From: Betaproteobacteria bacterium UBA7395
Lineage (GTDB): Bacteria > Pseudomonadota > Gammaproteobacteria > Burkholderiales > Rhodocyclaceae
NCBI GenBank assembly: GCA_002470165.1
Contig: DKNF01000166.1
Location: 644-11,611, forward strand
Length of the DNA: 10,968 nt
Reading direction: 5' to 3'
The translations under genes were made by a program, and so were the position numbers. This document shows positions 1 through 7,210 of the stretch, one piece after another (within the stretch, counting starts at the first letter, position 1; each line of letters opens with the position of its first letter). The notes under the pieces are model-generated. The model did no database searches and had not been told where the DNA came from. It saw only the letters and a list, made by a program, of their open reading frames with translations.

Positions 1-808
1 CGGCCGCACCGGCCGCGCCGGCCGCAACGGCAACGCCATCCTCTTCGTCGCCCCGCGCGAAATCCGCATGCTGCGCACCATCGAGCGCGCCACCCGCCAG
101 CCGATCGCGCCGCTGACCCTGCCCAGCCGTGCCGACGTGACCAACAAGCGCGTTGCCGACTTCAAGACCAAGGTCGCCGAAGTCCTCGATGCCGAAGGCC
201 TCGATTTCTTCGCCAACATCGTCTCGCAACTGTGTGAGGAAAAGGATGTCAGCGCCGAGGAAGTCGCCGCCGCCCTGGCCAAGATGGCTCAGGAAGGCAA
301 ACCGCTCGAGGTCGCCGGCGAAGATCCGCAGCCGCGTCCGTTCCGCGAAGAGCGTAGCGAACATCGCCCGGCCAGCTTCGGTGACCGCGAGCGCAAACCG
401 CGCTTCGAGGATCGTGGCGAGCGTCCGCGTTTCGAGGACCGTCCGGAACGCCCGCGCCGCGAAGACCGCCCGGCACGTCCGGCACCGGCCGGCGACATGG
501 TGCGCTATCGCATCGACGTGGGCCGTGACCACGGCGTCGAAGTCCGCGACATCGTCGGCGCCATCGCCAACGAAGCCGGCATCGAAAGCCGCTTCATCGG
601 CCGCATCGGTCTCTACGATGAGTCCAGCACGGTCGAACTGCCGGCCGGCATGCCCGCCGAAGCCGCCAACGCCCTGAAACGCACCCGCATCCGCGGCGTG
701 CCGATCAACCTGCGCCAGGACGAAGGCCGTCCGAGCGGCAGCTTCGGCGGCGAACGCAAGTTCGACGGCGAGCGGAAATTCAAGAAAAAGCCGTTCGCGG
801 ATCGCTGA
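1..808 (+). CDS. deaD: ATP-dependent RNA helicase DeaD/CsdA, C-terminal part (5' end outside window)
   Basis: This is a DEAD-box RNA helicase that unwinds structured RNA in the cytoplasm; E. coli DeaD acts in ribosome assembly and mRNA decay, mainly in the cold. The reading frame is open from base 2, so the ATG at 68 is internal. The visible 268 residues begin with helicase motif VI (GRTGRAGR, from base 2). A helical dimerisation-like region follows, with the conserved run AAALAKMAQ, then an Arg/Glu/Asp-rich linker. Next is the DbpA-type RNA-binding domain at about visible residues 166-240, with GDMVRYRIDVGRD, HGVEVRDIVGAIANE and STVELPAGMP. The tail is short and basic (FGGERKF, then KKKPF). 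The domain order and these motifs match E. coli DeaD closely, but the tail is much shorter than the long RGG-like tail of E. coli. The gene ends in TGA at 806-808, just before a terminator, so it is transcriptionally separate from the downstream cluster. Confidence 0.93.
   Translation, partial: GRTGRAGRNGNAILFVAPREIRMLRTIERATRQPIAPLTLPSRADVTNKRVADFKTKVAEVLDAEGLDFFANIVSQLCEEKDVSAEEVAAALAKMAQEGKPLEVAGEDPQPRPFREERSEHRPASFGDRERKPRFEDRGERPRFEDRPERPRREDRPARPAPAGDMVRYRIDVGRDHGVEVRDIVGAIANEAGIESRFIGRIGLYDESSTVELPAGMPAEAANALKRTRIRGVPINLRQDEGRPSGSFGGERKFDGERKFKKKPFADR
389..472 (+). repeat. In-frame tandem repeats in the DeaD linker
   Basis: Three consecutive charged units encode ERKPRFEDRG (389-418), ERPRFEDRP (419-445) and ERPRREDRP (446-472). 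The period is 27 bases, with one extra codon in the first unit. They lie in the disordered linker between the helicase core and the RNA-binding domain. E. coli DeaD has a similar Arg/Asp/Glu-rich linker, so this is an expected low-complexity segment whose exact copy number probably varies between strains. Confidence 0.7.
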
Positions 809-827
809 TCCTCACCAACAACCGATC

Positions 828-858
828 AGGCCAGGGCAAAACCCTGGCCTTTTTCTTT
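828..858 (+). terminator. Intrinsic terminator of deaD
   Basis: A perfect 9-bp stem, AGGCCAGGG (828-836) pairing with CCCTGGCCT (842-850), encloses the loop CAAAA and is followed by TTTTCTTT (851-858). It starts 20 bases after the deaD stop codon. The GC-rich stem and U-rich tract are those of a classical rho-independent terminator, so the downstream receptor gene needs its own promoter. Confidence 0.93.
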
Positions 859-884
859 ACCGCTTCGAGAATCCATGAAATAAT
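856..884 (+). promoter_or_regulatory. Candidate sigma-70 promoter of the receptor/chelatase cluster
   Basis: The -35-like TTTACC (856-861, 4 of 6 matches to TTGACA) is separated by 17 bases from the -10-like AATAAT (879-884, 5 of 6 matches to TATAAT). It would start transcription near 890-892 and give a leader of about 95 bases before the ATG at 986. The -35 shares bases with the T-tract of the preceding terminator, and the -10 lies within the palindromic operator. An alternative -10 is TATTAT at 891-896, which has no convincing -35. Confidence 0.5.
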
Positions 885-898
885 AACGATTATTATTT
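878..898. promoter_or_regulatory. Candidate Fur operator (AT-rich 21-bp palindrome)
   Basis: Perfect inverted 9-mers AAATAATAA (878-886) and TTATTATTT (890-898) flank the central CGA. The inner 19 bases match the classical E. coli Fur consensus (GATAATGATAATCATTATC) at 13 of 19 positions. The site stands out in otherwise GC-rich DNA. It covers the candidate -10 and start point, which is where a ferric-iron repressor would block transcription. Fur is the most likely regulator because the downstream gene is a heme-receptor-type TonB-dependent receptor; another iron or metal regulator is possible. Confidence 0.72.
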
Positions 899-903
899 GT
901 AGC

Positions 904-953
904 AGCCAGCCACCCAGCCAGCCCACTTCGGGCGCATCGCCCGGTAGCCAGCC
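904..953 (+). repeat. AGCCAGCC repeats and small hairpin in the receptor leader
   Basis: Three copies of AGCCAGCC lie at 904-911, 916-923 and 946-953. Between the second and third is a 6-bp hairpin, CGGGCG (929-934) and CGCCCG (938-943), with a CAT loop. All of this falls in the presumed untranslated leader between promoter and start codon. No known riboswitch core is recognisable in it. Its function, if any, is unknown. Confidence 0.5.
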
Positions 954-975
954 AGACGTGTAATCAATCATGTTT

Positions 976-980
976 GGAGG
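976..980 (+). promoter_or_regulatory. Ribosome binding site that sets the receptor start
   Basis: GGAGG lies five bases upstream of the ATG at 986. This favours 986 over the in-frame TTG at 974, which sits immediately before and into the Shine-Dalgarno and would add four residues ahead of the signal peptide. Confidence 0.85.
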
Positions 981-985
981 TTTCC

Positions 986-3226
986 ATGCACCGCATCCAG
1001 TGGCTCGGCTTACGCGCCATTCCTTGTGCACTTCTGTGCGCCTTCTCGGCAACGACTGCCTTTGCCGAAACCGCTCTCGACGAAACCATCGTCTCCGCCA
1101 ACCGGCGCGAGGCCAGCGTTGATGAGGCTACCGTCACGGTAAGCAAAGTCAGCCGGGAGCAGATGGATCGCCGTCTGCCGACTGATGACACAGACCTCTT
1201 CCGCGACGAACCCGATGTTGCCATGGCGCGCGATCTCCGCCGGTTTGGGGCAACCCGCGTCAACATTCGCGGCATCGAGGACAATCGCGTCATTCAACTG
1301 GTTGACGGCTATCGCCAGCCCGATTTCTACAACGGCGGCGGCGCCACCAACTTCACGATGAGCGCCACGCCCGGGGTCATGCCCGACTTCCTGCGCCAGG
1401 CCGAAGTCGTTCGCGGCCCAGCCTCCAGTCTCTATGGTTCGGATGCGCTGGGCGGGGTGGTCGGCTTCGTCACCCTGGCCCCCAGCGACATCGCACCAGG
1501 CGACAAGAAAGCCGGCCTGCGTCTGCGCGGCACCTGGTCAAGCGCCAGCGATACCCTGAATGGCACCGTCCTCGGCACCCTCAAGGGAGAAACCCTCGAA
1601 CTGCTGCTCGGGATCAGCCAGGGCAAAGGCGAGGAAACAGAAAACTTCGGCAAGCTCGACATCACTGGTCCAACTCGCAGCAAGGCAAACCCGACCAAAA
1701 CCAGTGACCAGGGCGGCATCGCCAAACTGATCTGGCGCCCCCTCGCCGGGCACAAGCTCACGGCGACCCTGGAAAGCCGTGAGCAGGACAGCAAGACCGA
1801 CATCCTGAGGATTCCTTCGTCACTCTCACGCGTCAGCCAGATGCTGGGCGACGACAGCTCCGATCGACTGCGCACCAGCATCGAATACGAATATCGCCCG
1901 ACCAACCTCTTTTACGACCGCATGATCCTGCGCGCACATCATCAGGAATCGAACACCCACAACAACAACCGCCAGATTCGCAGCAACACCACAGCCGGCT
2001 GCTCCGGAGTCACCGCCGGCGTCAACAACTGCGCCATCGAGCAGGATTTTCATTTTTCCCAGACCAGCATGGGCCTGGGGGCCCAGTTCGAATCGGCCTT
2101 CAGTCTCGGCGGACACGATCATCTGCTGACCTACGGCCTCGACCTGAGCCGCCAGGAGGTCTCGACCAAGCGCGACGCGACCATCCGCAACCTGACCACC
2201 GGCACGGTCACAAAAACGCTGGCCGGAGAAACCTACCCGTTGCGCGACTTCGCCGACGGACGCACCGATACGATCGGCCTCTTCATCCAGGACGAGATTT
2301 CGCTCGCCAACAGCCGCTGGACGCTCGTCCCCGGCCTGCGCTATGACCTCACCGAGATCACCCCTGAGGTCGATGAGCTCGCCCAGCACGCCCTGGCCGC
2401 CATTGGCCGGCAAGCCGTCAAGCAGTCGAACGAGGCGGTTTCACCCAAACTCGGCGCACGCTGGGCAATCACCGAGCAGGTGACACTGTTCGGACAGATC
2501 GCTTCCGGCTTCCGCGCACCGAACTACAGCGAATTGAACGGCGCTTTCCGCAATACGACGATGATGTATGGCTCAACGCCAAATCCGGACCTGAAACCGG
2601 AAACCAGTGTTGGCGTCGAAATCGGCGCCCGCTTCCGGCATGAAGGGATGCGCGGCCAATTCACCGTCTACGACAACCGCTACAAGGACTTCATCGAGAA
2701 CGTCCGCCTGAGCTGCCCGGCCGATCCGCTGTGCATTCCCGGCATCACCACCTATAGCTCGGTCAACCTGAACAAGGTCCGGATTTACGGTGCGGAATTC
2801 AAGGGCAACTGGGACTTCGCCCCGGGCTGGCGGGTCGATGCCGGTCTGGCCTACGCGCACGGCACCAACGAGGAAACCGGGCAGCCGCTGAACAGTGTCG
2901 AGCCGATGCGCCTCTCGTCCGGCATCAGCTACGACACCGGCAACTGGGGTGCCGAAACCCGCCTGCGTGCCGCCCAACGCAAGAAGCGCACGGATGAGAC
3001 CGGCGGCACCTGGTTCCAGCCTGCCGGTTACGGCGTAACCGATATCTCGGTCTGGTACCGGCCGACCAAGGACACGCGCATCGTGGCCACGGTCAACAAC
3101 CTGTTCGACAAGAAATACTGGTTGTGGAGCGATATCCGTCAAGCCGACGCCAGAAACCCGCTCGGCGTCGACTTCTACTCGCAACCAGGTCGCAGCTTCC
3201 GCCTCTCGCTGCAGGCCGATTTCTAA
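986..3226 (+). CDS. TonB-dependent receptor, heme/hemoglobin receptor family (HmuR-like)
   Basis: This is an outer-membrane gated channel that should import a chelate using energy passed on by TonB. The 746-residue protein starts with a signal peptide (about residues 1-27, cleavage after AFA), then a TonB box (DETIVSA, 32-38) and a plug domain ending near the conserved RGPASSLYGSDALGG (from R143). A 22-strand-type barrel follows, ending in Phe. Features of the heme/hemoglobin receptor family are the FRAP box (509-512), the NPDL box (533-536) and a NLFDKKYWLWSD-type segment near 705-716. There are two close Cys pairs likely to lie in surface loops (C339/C349 and C577/C583). Oddly, there is no His in the plug and none between FRAP and NPDL, where HemR, ShuA and HmuR carry heme-ligating histidines. 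It is the first gene of the cluster, behind the candidate Fur-controlled promoter. Outer-membrane TonB-dependent import is certain; heme itself as the substrate is only probable. Confidence 0.9.
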   Translation: MHRIQWLGLRAIPCALLCAFSATTAFAETALDETIVSANRREASVDEATVTVSKVSREQMDRRLPTDDTDLFRDEPDVAMARDLRRFGATRVNIRGIEDNRVIQLVDGYRQPDFYNGGGATNFTMSATPGVMPDFLRQAEVVRGPASSLYGSDALGGVVGFVTLAPSDIAPGDKKAGLRLRGTWSSASDTLNGTVLGTLKGETLELLLGISQGKGEETENFGKLDITGPTRSKANPTKTSDQGGIAKLIWRPLAGHKLTATLESREQDSKTDILRIPSSLSRVSQMLGDDSSDRLRTSIEYEYRPTNLFYDRMILRAHHQESNTHNNNRQIRSNTTAGCSGVTAGVNNCAIEQDFHFSQTSMGLGAQFESAFSLGGHDHLLTYGLDLSRQEVSTKRDATIRNLTTGTVTKTLAGETYPLRDFADGRTDTIGLFIQDEISLANSRWTLVPGLRYDLTEITPEVDELAQHALAAIGRQAVKQSNEAVSPKLGARWAITEQVTLFGQIASGFRAPNYSELNGAFRNTTMMYGSTPNPDLKPETSVGVEIGARFRHEGMRGQFTVYDNRYKDFIENVRLSCPADPLCIPGITTYSSVNLNKVRIYGAEFKGNWDFAPGWRVDAGLAYAHGTNEETGQPLNSVEPMRLSSGISYDTGNWGAETRLRAAQRKKRTDETGGTWFQPAGYGVTDISVWYRPTKDTRIVATVNNLFDKKYWLWSDIRQADARNPLGVDFYSQPGRSFRLSLQADF

Positions 3227-3234
3227 CCCTGCCC

Positions 3235-3258
3235 GCCGGCGCCCATCCGGGCGCCGGC
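3235..3258 (+). other. Strong intercistronic hairpin between receptor and chelatase genes
   Basis: A perfect 10-bp GC stem, GCCGGCGCCC (3235-3244) and GGGCGCCGGC (3249-3258), has the loop ATCC. It begins 9 bases after the receptor stop codon and ends 25 bases before the next ATG. No T-tract follows, so it is not a canonical terminator. It may protect the 3' end of the receptor message or partly attenuate readthrough, so that receptor is made in excess over chelatase. This role is inferred. Confidence 0.65.
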
Positions 3259-3283
3259 CCAACGTTTCATCGCCAGGCCAGAC

Positions 3284-6200
3284 ATGACCCAGCTCCGCAC
3301 AATCCTGCTCGCCGCCCTGTTGCTCTTCTCGGGCGCCGCCTTCGCCCAATCCATCCTGTTCATCGCCACTTCCCCGGTGCCGCCGGGCAAATTCAAGGCC
3401 ATCGCCGAGTTGGCTGACAAGCATGGCCTGAAGATCGAGGCACACTTTGCCGAACGAATTCCCAGCGAGCGCCAGGCCGACATCTTCGCCGGCCACGATT
3501 TCGTGATCTTCGACGCCGCACGCGCCCACATGCAGGAAACGATCAAGCGCCGGCTGGAAAAACCGCTGGCGCAACTGAAAACCCCGCACACCTGGATGCA
3601 GGACAACGGCCCGCAAGCCAGCGGCCTGAGCAAGGCCCTGGCCGAGAAACTGCATGCCTACTACACCAACGGCGGCATGGCCAATTTTGACGGCTTCCTC
3701 GCCACGCTCGCCGCCCATCTACGTGGCACCACAGTCAAGAACGTCGCCCCACCCTTCGTTTTTCCCAAATCGGCCATCTACCATCCGGACGCCCCCGGGC
3801 AGATCTTCGCCACGCCGGCCGACTACTTCCGCTGGAAGGACGTCGATCCGGCCAGACGGCCGCCGACGGTGGCCATCAACTTCTTTCAGATTCACCTCGG
3901 CGCCCGCCAGACCGGCTTCATCGACGACATGATCCGCCGCATCGAGGCCGCCGGCGCACTGCCGCTGGCCTACTACGGGCCGGTCATGGATGCGCACGAT
4001 GACATGCTGCGCCTGAACGGCAAACCGGTTGCCGACGTGCTGATCAACAGCCACATCACGCTCAATCCCGAGGGCAAGCGCAAGGAATTCGAGGCACTGG
4101 GCATTCCCGTGATCCAGGCCCTTTCCTACCGTAAAGGCGAGGAGGCCGAATGGCGCGCCGACCCGCAGGGCATTCCGCTGATGGACGTCCCCTTCTACCT
4201 GGCCCAGGCCGAATACGCCGGGATGTTTGACGCCGTGGTTGCCTTCACGACCCGCAAGGCCGATGGCGAAATCATGGTGATCCCCGAACAAAGCGCCGCG
4301 CTGGCGGCCAAGGCGATCAAGCTGACCCGCCTGCAGCGCCTGCCCAACGCCGAGAAAAAGGTCGCCGTGCTGTTCTGGAACTACCCGCCCGGCGAAAAGA
4401 ACTTCTCCGCCTCCTACCTCAACGTCCCGCGCAGCCTCGAAGCCATGCTCAAGGTCATGAAAGGCGCCGGCTACGACGTCCAGGAGAACGAAGAAATCCA
4501 GTTGATCAACACCCTGCAGCGACTGCTCAGTCCCTTCTACCGCGACGGCCAGCTGGATGCCCTGCTCCGCGACGGGCTGGCCGAACGCCTGCCGGTCAAG
4601 GCTTACCGCGCCTGGTTCGAACGCCAGCCGGCGCAAGCTCGCGCCGACATGGAAGCGCGCTGGGGCAAGCCGGAAAAATCGTCGATGGTGGTGTACGACC
4701 GTGGCGAGGCCTACTTCGTGATGCCGCGCTACCGGATCGGCAAGCTCCTGCTCAGCCCCCAGGCGCCGCGCGGCGAACGCTGGGAAGACAAGGAAAAGGC
4801 GCTCTACCACTCGTCAGTGGCGGCACCATCTCACTATTACATGGCGCATTACCTATGGGTGCGCGAAGCTTTCAAGGCCGACGCCATCGTGCACTACGGC
4901 ACGCACGGCTCGCAGGAATGGTTGCCGGGCAAGGAACGCGGGCTGTCGATGAGCGATTATCCGATGGCCGCCATCGGCGATGTGCCCGTGATCTACCCCT
5001 ACATCGTCGACAACATCGGCGAGGCCCTGCAGACCAAGCGCCGTGGCCGCGCTGTCAACGTCACCCACCAGACACCGCCGTTCGCGCCAGCCGGGCTGCA
5101 CGCCTCGCTCAACGAAATCCACGACCTGCTGCACGCCTGGCAGCAGCAGGACGAAGGTTCGGTGAAGGAAAAAATCGCCGCTGACCTGATGAAAAAGGTC
5201 AAAAAAGAACGCATGGACAAAGACATGGGCTGGGACGACAAGCGGGTTGCCGCCGACTTCCGCAGCTTCGTCAACGAACTGCACGACCACCTGCACGAAC
5301 TGGCCCAGACCGCGCAGCCGCTCGGCCTGCACACGCTGGGCACGGCACCGGCGGAGAAATTCCGCCTGGGCACGGTGCTGCTGATGCTTGGCAAACCTTA
5401 CTGGGAAGCTGCTGCCAAGGCAGCCGGCGTGCCCGACGAAGACCTCGACGAAGCCTTCGTCGGCGATTACGAGAAAATGGCCGAAACACCGCCCTTCCGC
5501 CTGCTGCGCGATTTCCTCGACGGCCGGCCGGTGGTCGCCGACGCCAAATTGAAAGCCCAGCTCGAACAGGGCCGCAAGTGGTACGCCGACCTCGGCGCCG
5601 CAGCCGAAATGGACGGTCTGCTGTCGGCGCTGGCCGGGCAATATCGCCCGACCTCCTACGGCGGCGACCCGATGAAGAACCCGGACGCACTGCCGACCGG
5701 GCGCAATCTCTACGGCTTCGACCCGTCCCGGGTACCGACCCAACAGGCCTGGGCCGCCGGCAAGGAGGCCGCCGAAGCGCTGATTAGCGCGCATCGCGCC
5801 AAAACCGGGCAAGCCCCGAAGAAGCTGACATTCACGCTGTGGTCGGTCGAAACCATGCGCCACCTGGGCCTGCTCGAAGCGCAGGCGCTGGCGGCAATGG
5901 GCGTCGAGCCGGTATGGGATGCCGGCGGCCGGGTCATCGACGTCAAGCTGATCCCGCGCGAACAGCTCGGCCGCGCCCGCGTCGACATCGTGCTGTCGGC
6001 CACCGGACTCTACCGCGACCACTTCCCGAATGTGATGAAACAACTGGCCAAGGCAGCCGAACTCGCCGCCCGCGCCAACGAAGCCGACAACACGGTGTAC
6101 GCCAACAGCCAGCGCATCGCTGCCAGCCTCAGGCAGCGTGGCGTGCCGGAAGCGGCCGCACAACGAGCGGCGGAAACACGCATTTTCTCCAACGCCTCCG

Positions 6201-7210
6201 GCCGCTACGGCACCGGGCTCGACGACGCGGCGCTGGCCACCGACACCTGGAAAAGCAAGGCCGAAGGCGACCGCAAGCTGGCCCAACTCTACCTGCGCAA
6301 CATGCAGTACGCCTTCGGCAGCGACGAATCGACCTGGGGCAGCAAGGGCACCACCAGCGGCGAAGACATCAACCTCTACGCCGAGCACCTCAAGGGCACC
6401 GAGGGCGCCGTACTGTCGCGCACCTCCAACCTCTACGGCATGCTGACCACCGACGACCCCTTCCAGTACCTCGGCGGTATCGGCAGCGCTGTCCGTTATC
6501 TCGACGGCAAGGCGCCGGAGCTGTACATCTCCAACCTGCGCGGCGGCGGGGCTGGCAAGATCGAAGGCGCCGATAAATTCCTGGCCAAGGAACTCGCCAC
6601 CCGCAATTTTCACCCCGGCTACATCAAGGGGCTGATGGCCGAAGGCTATTCCGGCACCCTGCAAGTGCTCGACTCGATGAACAACTTTACCGGCTGGACC
6701 ACGGTCGCCCGCGAAATCGTCCGCGACGACCAGTGGCAGGAATTCGTCGACGTCTATGTCCGCGACAAGCACCAGCTCGGCCTCAAGGACTGGTTCGAGA
6801 AGAACAACCCGCACGCGCTGGCGCAGACCATGGAGAAGATGCTGGAGATGGCCCGCCACGGCTACTGGCAGGCTGACGCGAAAACGGTTGCGGAACTCAA
6901 GGAGCGCTACAACGACCTGGCCCGCCGCTTCGACGTCAAGAGCGATAACGCCGCCTTCGAGAAATTCGTCGCCCCCGGTTTCGGCCTGGCCGCCATGCTG
7001 CCCGCCGCGCCCAGCCCGACCCGCCCGCAAAGCGCCGCCGATCTGATGCCGCCGCCCGAACCGGTGGCCCCGCCGCCGATTCAGGGCATGCTGCTGAAGA
7101 AGGTCGAGATCAAGGAACCGCCAGCACCGCCGCTCGCCCTGTTCGGCGCCGGCCTGTTGCTTCTGACCAGTCTCGGCGGCGGCCTCTCGGCCTGGCGGAG
7201 GGCACCATGA
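3284..7210 (+). CDS. Exported, membrane-anchored CobN-like metal chelatase (HmuS-type)
   Basis: The protein belongs to the CobN/BchH/ChlH large chelatase-subunit family, which binds tetrapyrroles and inserts or, for HmuS, is proposed to remove the metal. At 1308 residues it has about the usual CobN length and is intact. Family motifs are HYGTHGSQEWLPGK (H537, H541, E545), GRNLYGFDPSRVPT (from G806), the NASGRYGTGL segment, and SRTSNLYGML followed by DDPFQYLGG (from D1057). Unlike cytosolic CobN it begins with a signal peptide (MTQLRTILL..., cleavage after AFA near residue 21). It ends with a Pro-rich tether (about 1239-1283) and a hydrophobic segment (about 1284-1303) closed by Arg-Arg. This places the catalytic body in the periplasm, tethered by its C terminus. 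The Shine-Dalgarno before 3284 is weak, but the signal peptide fixes the start. Its stop overlaps the next ATG (ATGA). No CobS or CobT lies nearby, which argues against a role in B12 cobalt insertion. Co-location with a heme-type receptor and an ExbB/DUF2149 pair supports an HmuS-like role. The direction of the reaction and the metal are inferred. Confidence 0.88.
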   Translation: MTQLRTILLAALLLFSGAAFAQSILFIATSPVPPGKFKAIAELADKHGLKIEAHFAERIPSERQADIFAGHDFVIFDAARAHMQETIKRRLEKPLAQLKTPHTWMQDNGPQASGLSKALAEKLHAYYTNGGMANFDGFLATLAAHLRGTTVKNVAPPFVFPKSAIYHPDAPGQIFATPADYFRWKDVDPARRPPTVAINFFQIHLGARQTGFIDDMIRRIEAAGALPLAYYGPVMDAHDDMLRLNGKPVADVLINSHITLNPEGKRKEFEALGIPVIQALSYRKGEEAEWRADPQGIPLMDVPFYLAQAEYAGMFDAVVAFTTRKADGEIMVIPEQSAALAAKAIKLTRLQRLPNAEKKVAVLFWNYPPGEKNFSASYLNVPRSLEAMLKVMKGAGYDVQENEEIQLINTLQRLLSPFYRDGQLDALLRDGLAERLPVKAYRAWFERQPAQARADMEARWGKPEKSSMVVYDRGEAYFVMPRYRIGKLLLSPQAPRGERWEDKEKALYHSSVAAPSHYYMAHYLWVREAFKADAIVHYGTHGSQEWLPGKERGLSMSDYPMAAIGDVPVIYPYIVDNIGEALQTKRRGRAVNVTHQTPPFAPAGLHASLNEIHDLLHAWQQQDEGSVKEKIAADLMKKVKKERMDKDMGWDDKRVAADFRSFVNELHDHLHELAQTAQPLGLHTLGTAPAEKFRLGTVLLMLGKPYWEAAAKAAGVPDEDLDEAFVGDYEKMAETPPFRLLRDFLDGRPVVADAKLKAQLEQGRKWYADLGAAAEMDGLLSALAGQYRPTSYGGDPMKNPDALPTGRNLYGFDPSRVPTQQAWAAGKEAAEALISAHRAKTGQAPKKLTFTLWSVETMRHLGLLEAQALAAMGVEPVWDAGGRVIDVKLIPREQLGRARVDIVLSATGLYRDHFPNVMKQLAKAAELAARANEADNTVYANSQRIAASLRQRGVPEAAAQRAAETRIFSNASGRYGTGLDDAALATDTWKSKAEGDRKLAQLYLRNMQYAFGSDESTWGSKGTTSGEDINLYAEHLKGTEGAVLSRTSNLYGMLTTDDPFQYLGGIGSAVRYLDGKAPELYISNLRGGGAGKIEGADKFLAKELATRNFHPGYIKGLMAEGYSGTLQVLDSMNNFTGWTTVAREIVRDDQWQEFVDVYVRDKHQLGLKDWFEKNNPHALAQTMEKMLEMARHGYWQADAKTVAELKERYNDLARRFDVKSDNAAFEKFVAPGFGLAAMLPAAPSPTRPQSAADLMPPPEPVAPPPIQGMLLKKVEIKEPPAPPLALFGAGLLLLTSLGGGLSAWRRAP

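Noticed and set aside
389..472. A CRISPR array or mobile-element repeat
   Set aside because: The 27-base units are in frame, contiguous without spacers, and encode the charged linker typical of DeaD.
809..985. A cobalamin riboswitch ahead of the receptor and CobN-like gene
   Set aside because: The leader is too short (about 95 bases from the presumed start) and has no recognisable B12-box core. The AT-rich palindrome argues for iron control instead.
974..985. TTG at 974 as the start of the first receptor
   Set aside because: It would overlap its own Shine-Dalgarno. The ATG at 986 has GGAGG five bases upstream and begins directly with the signal peptide.
4853..7030. A 725-codon minus-strand open frame opposite the chelatase gene, plus several other long antisense frames (for example 2573-3718 and 3719-4810)
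   Set aside because: They are shadows produced by GC-rich codon bias. Their translations show no recognisable domain or family motif, whereas the forward frame has clear CobN motifs throughout.
3284..7210. Aerobic cobalamin biosynthesis CobN (hydrogenobyrinate a,c-diamide cobaltochelatase)
   Set aside because: The protein has an export signal and a membrane anchor, and no cobS, cobT or other cobalamin synthesis gene is in the window. Only family membership, not that function, is supported.
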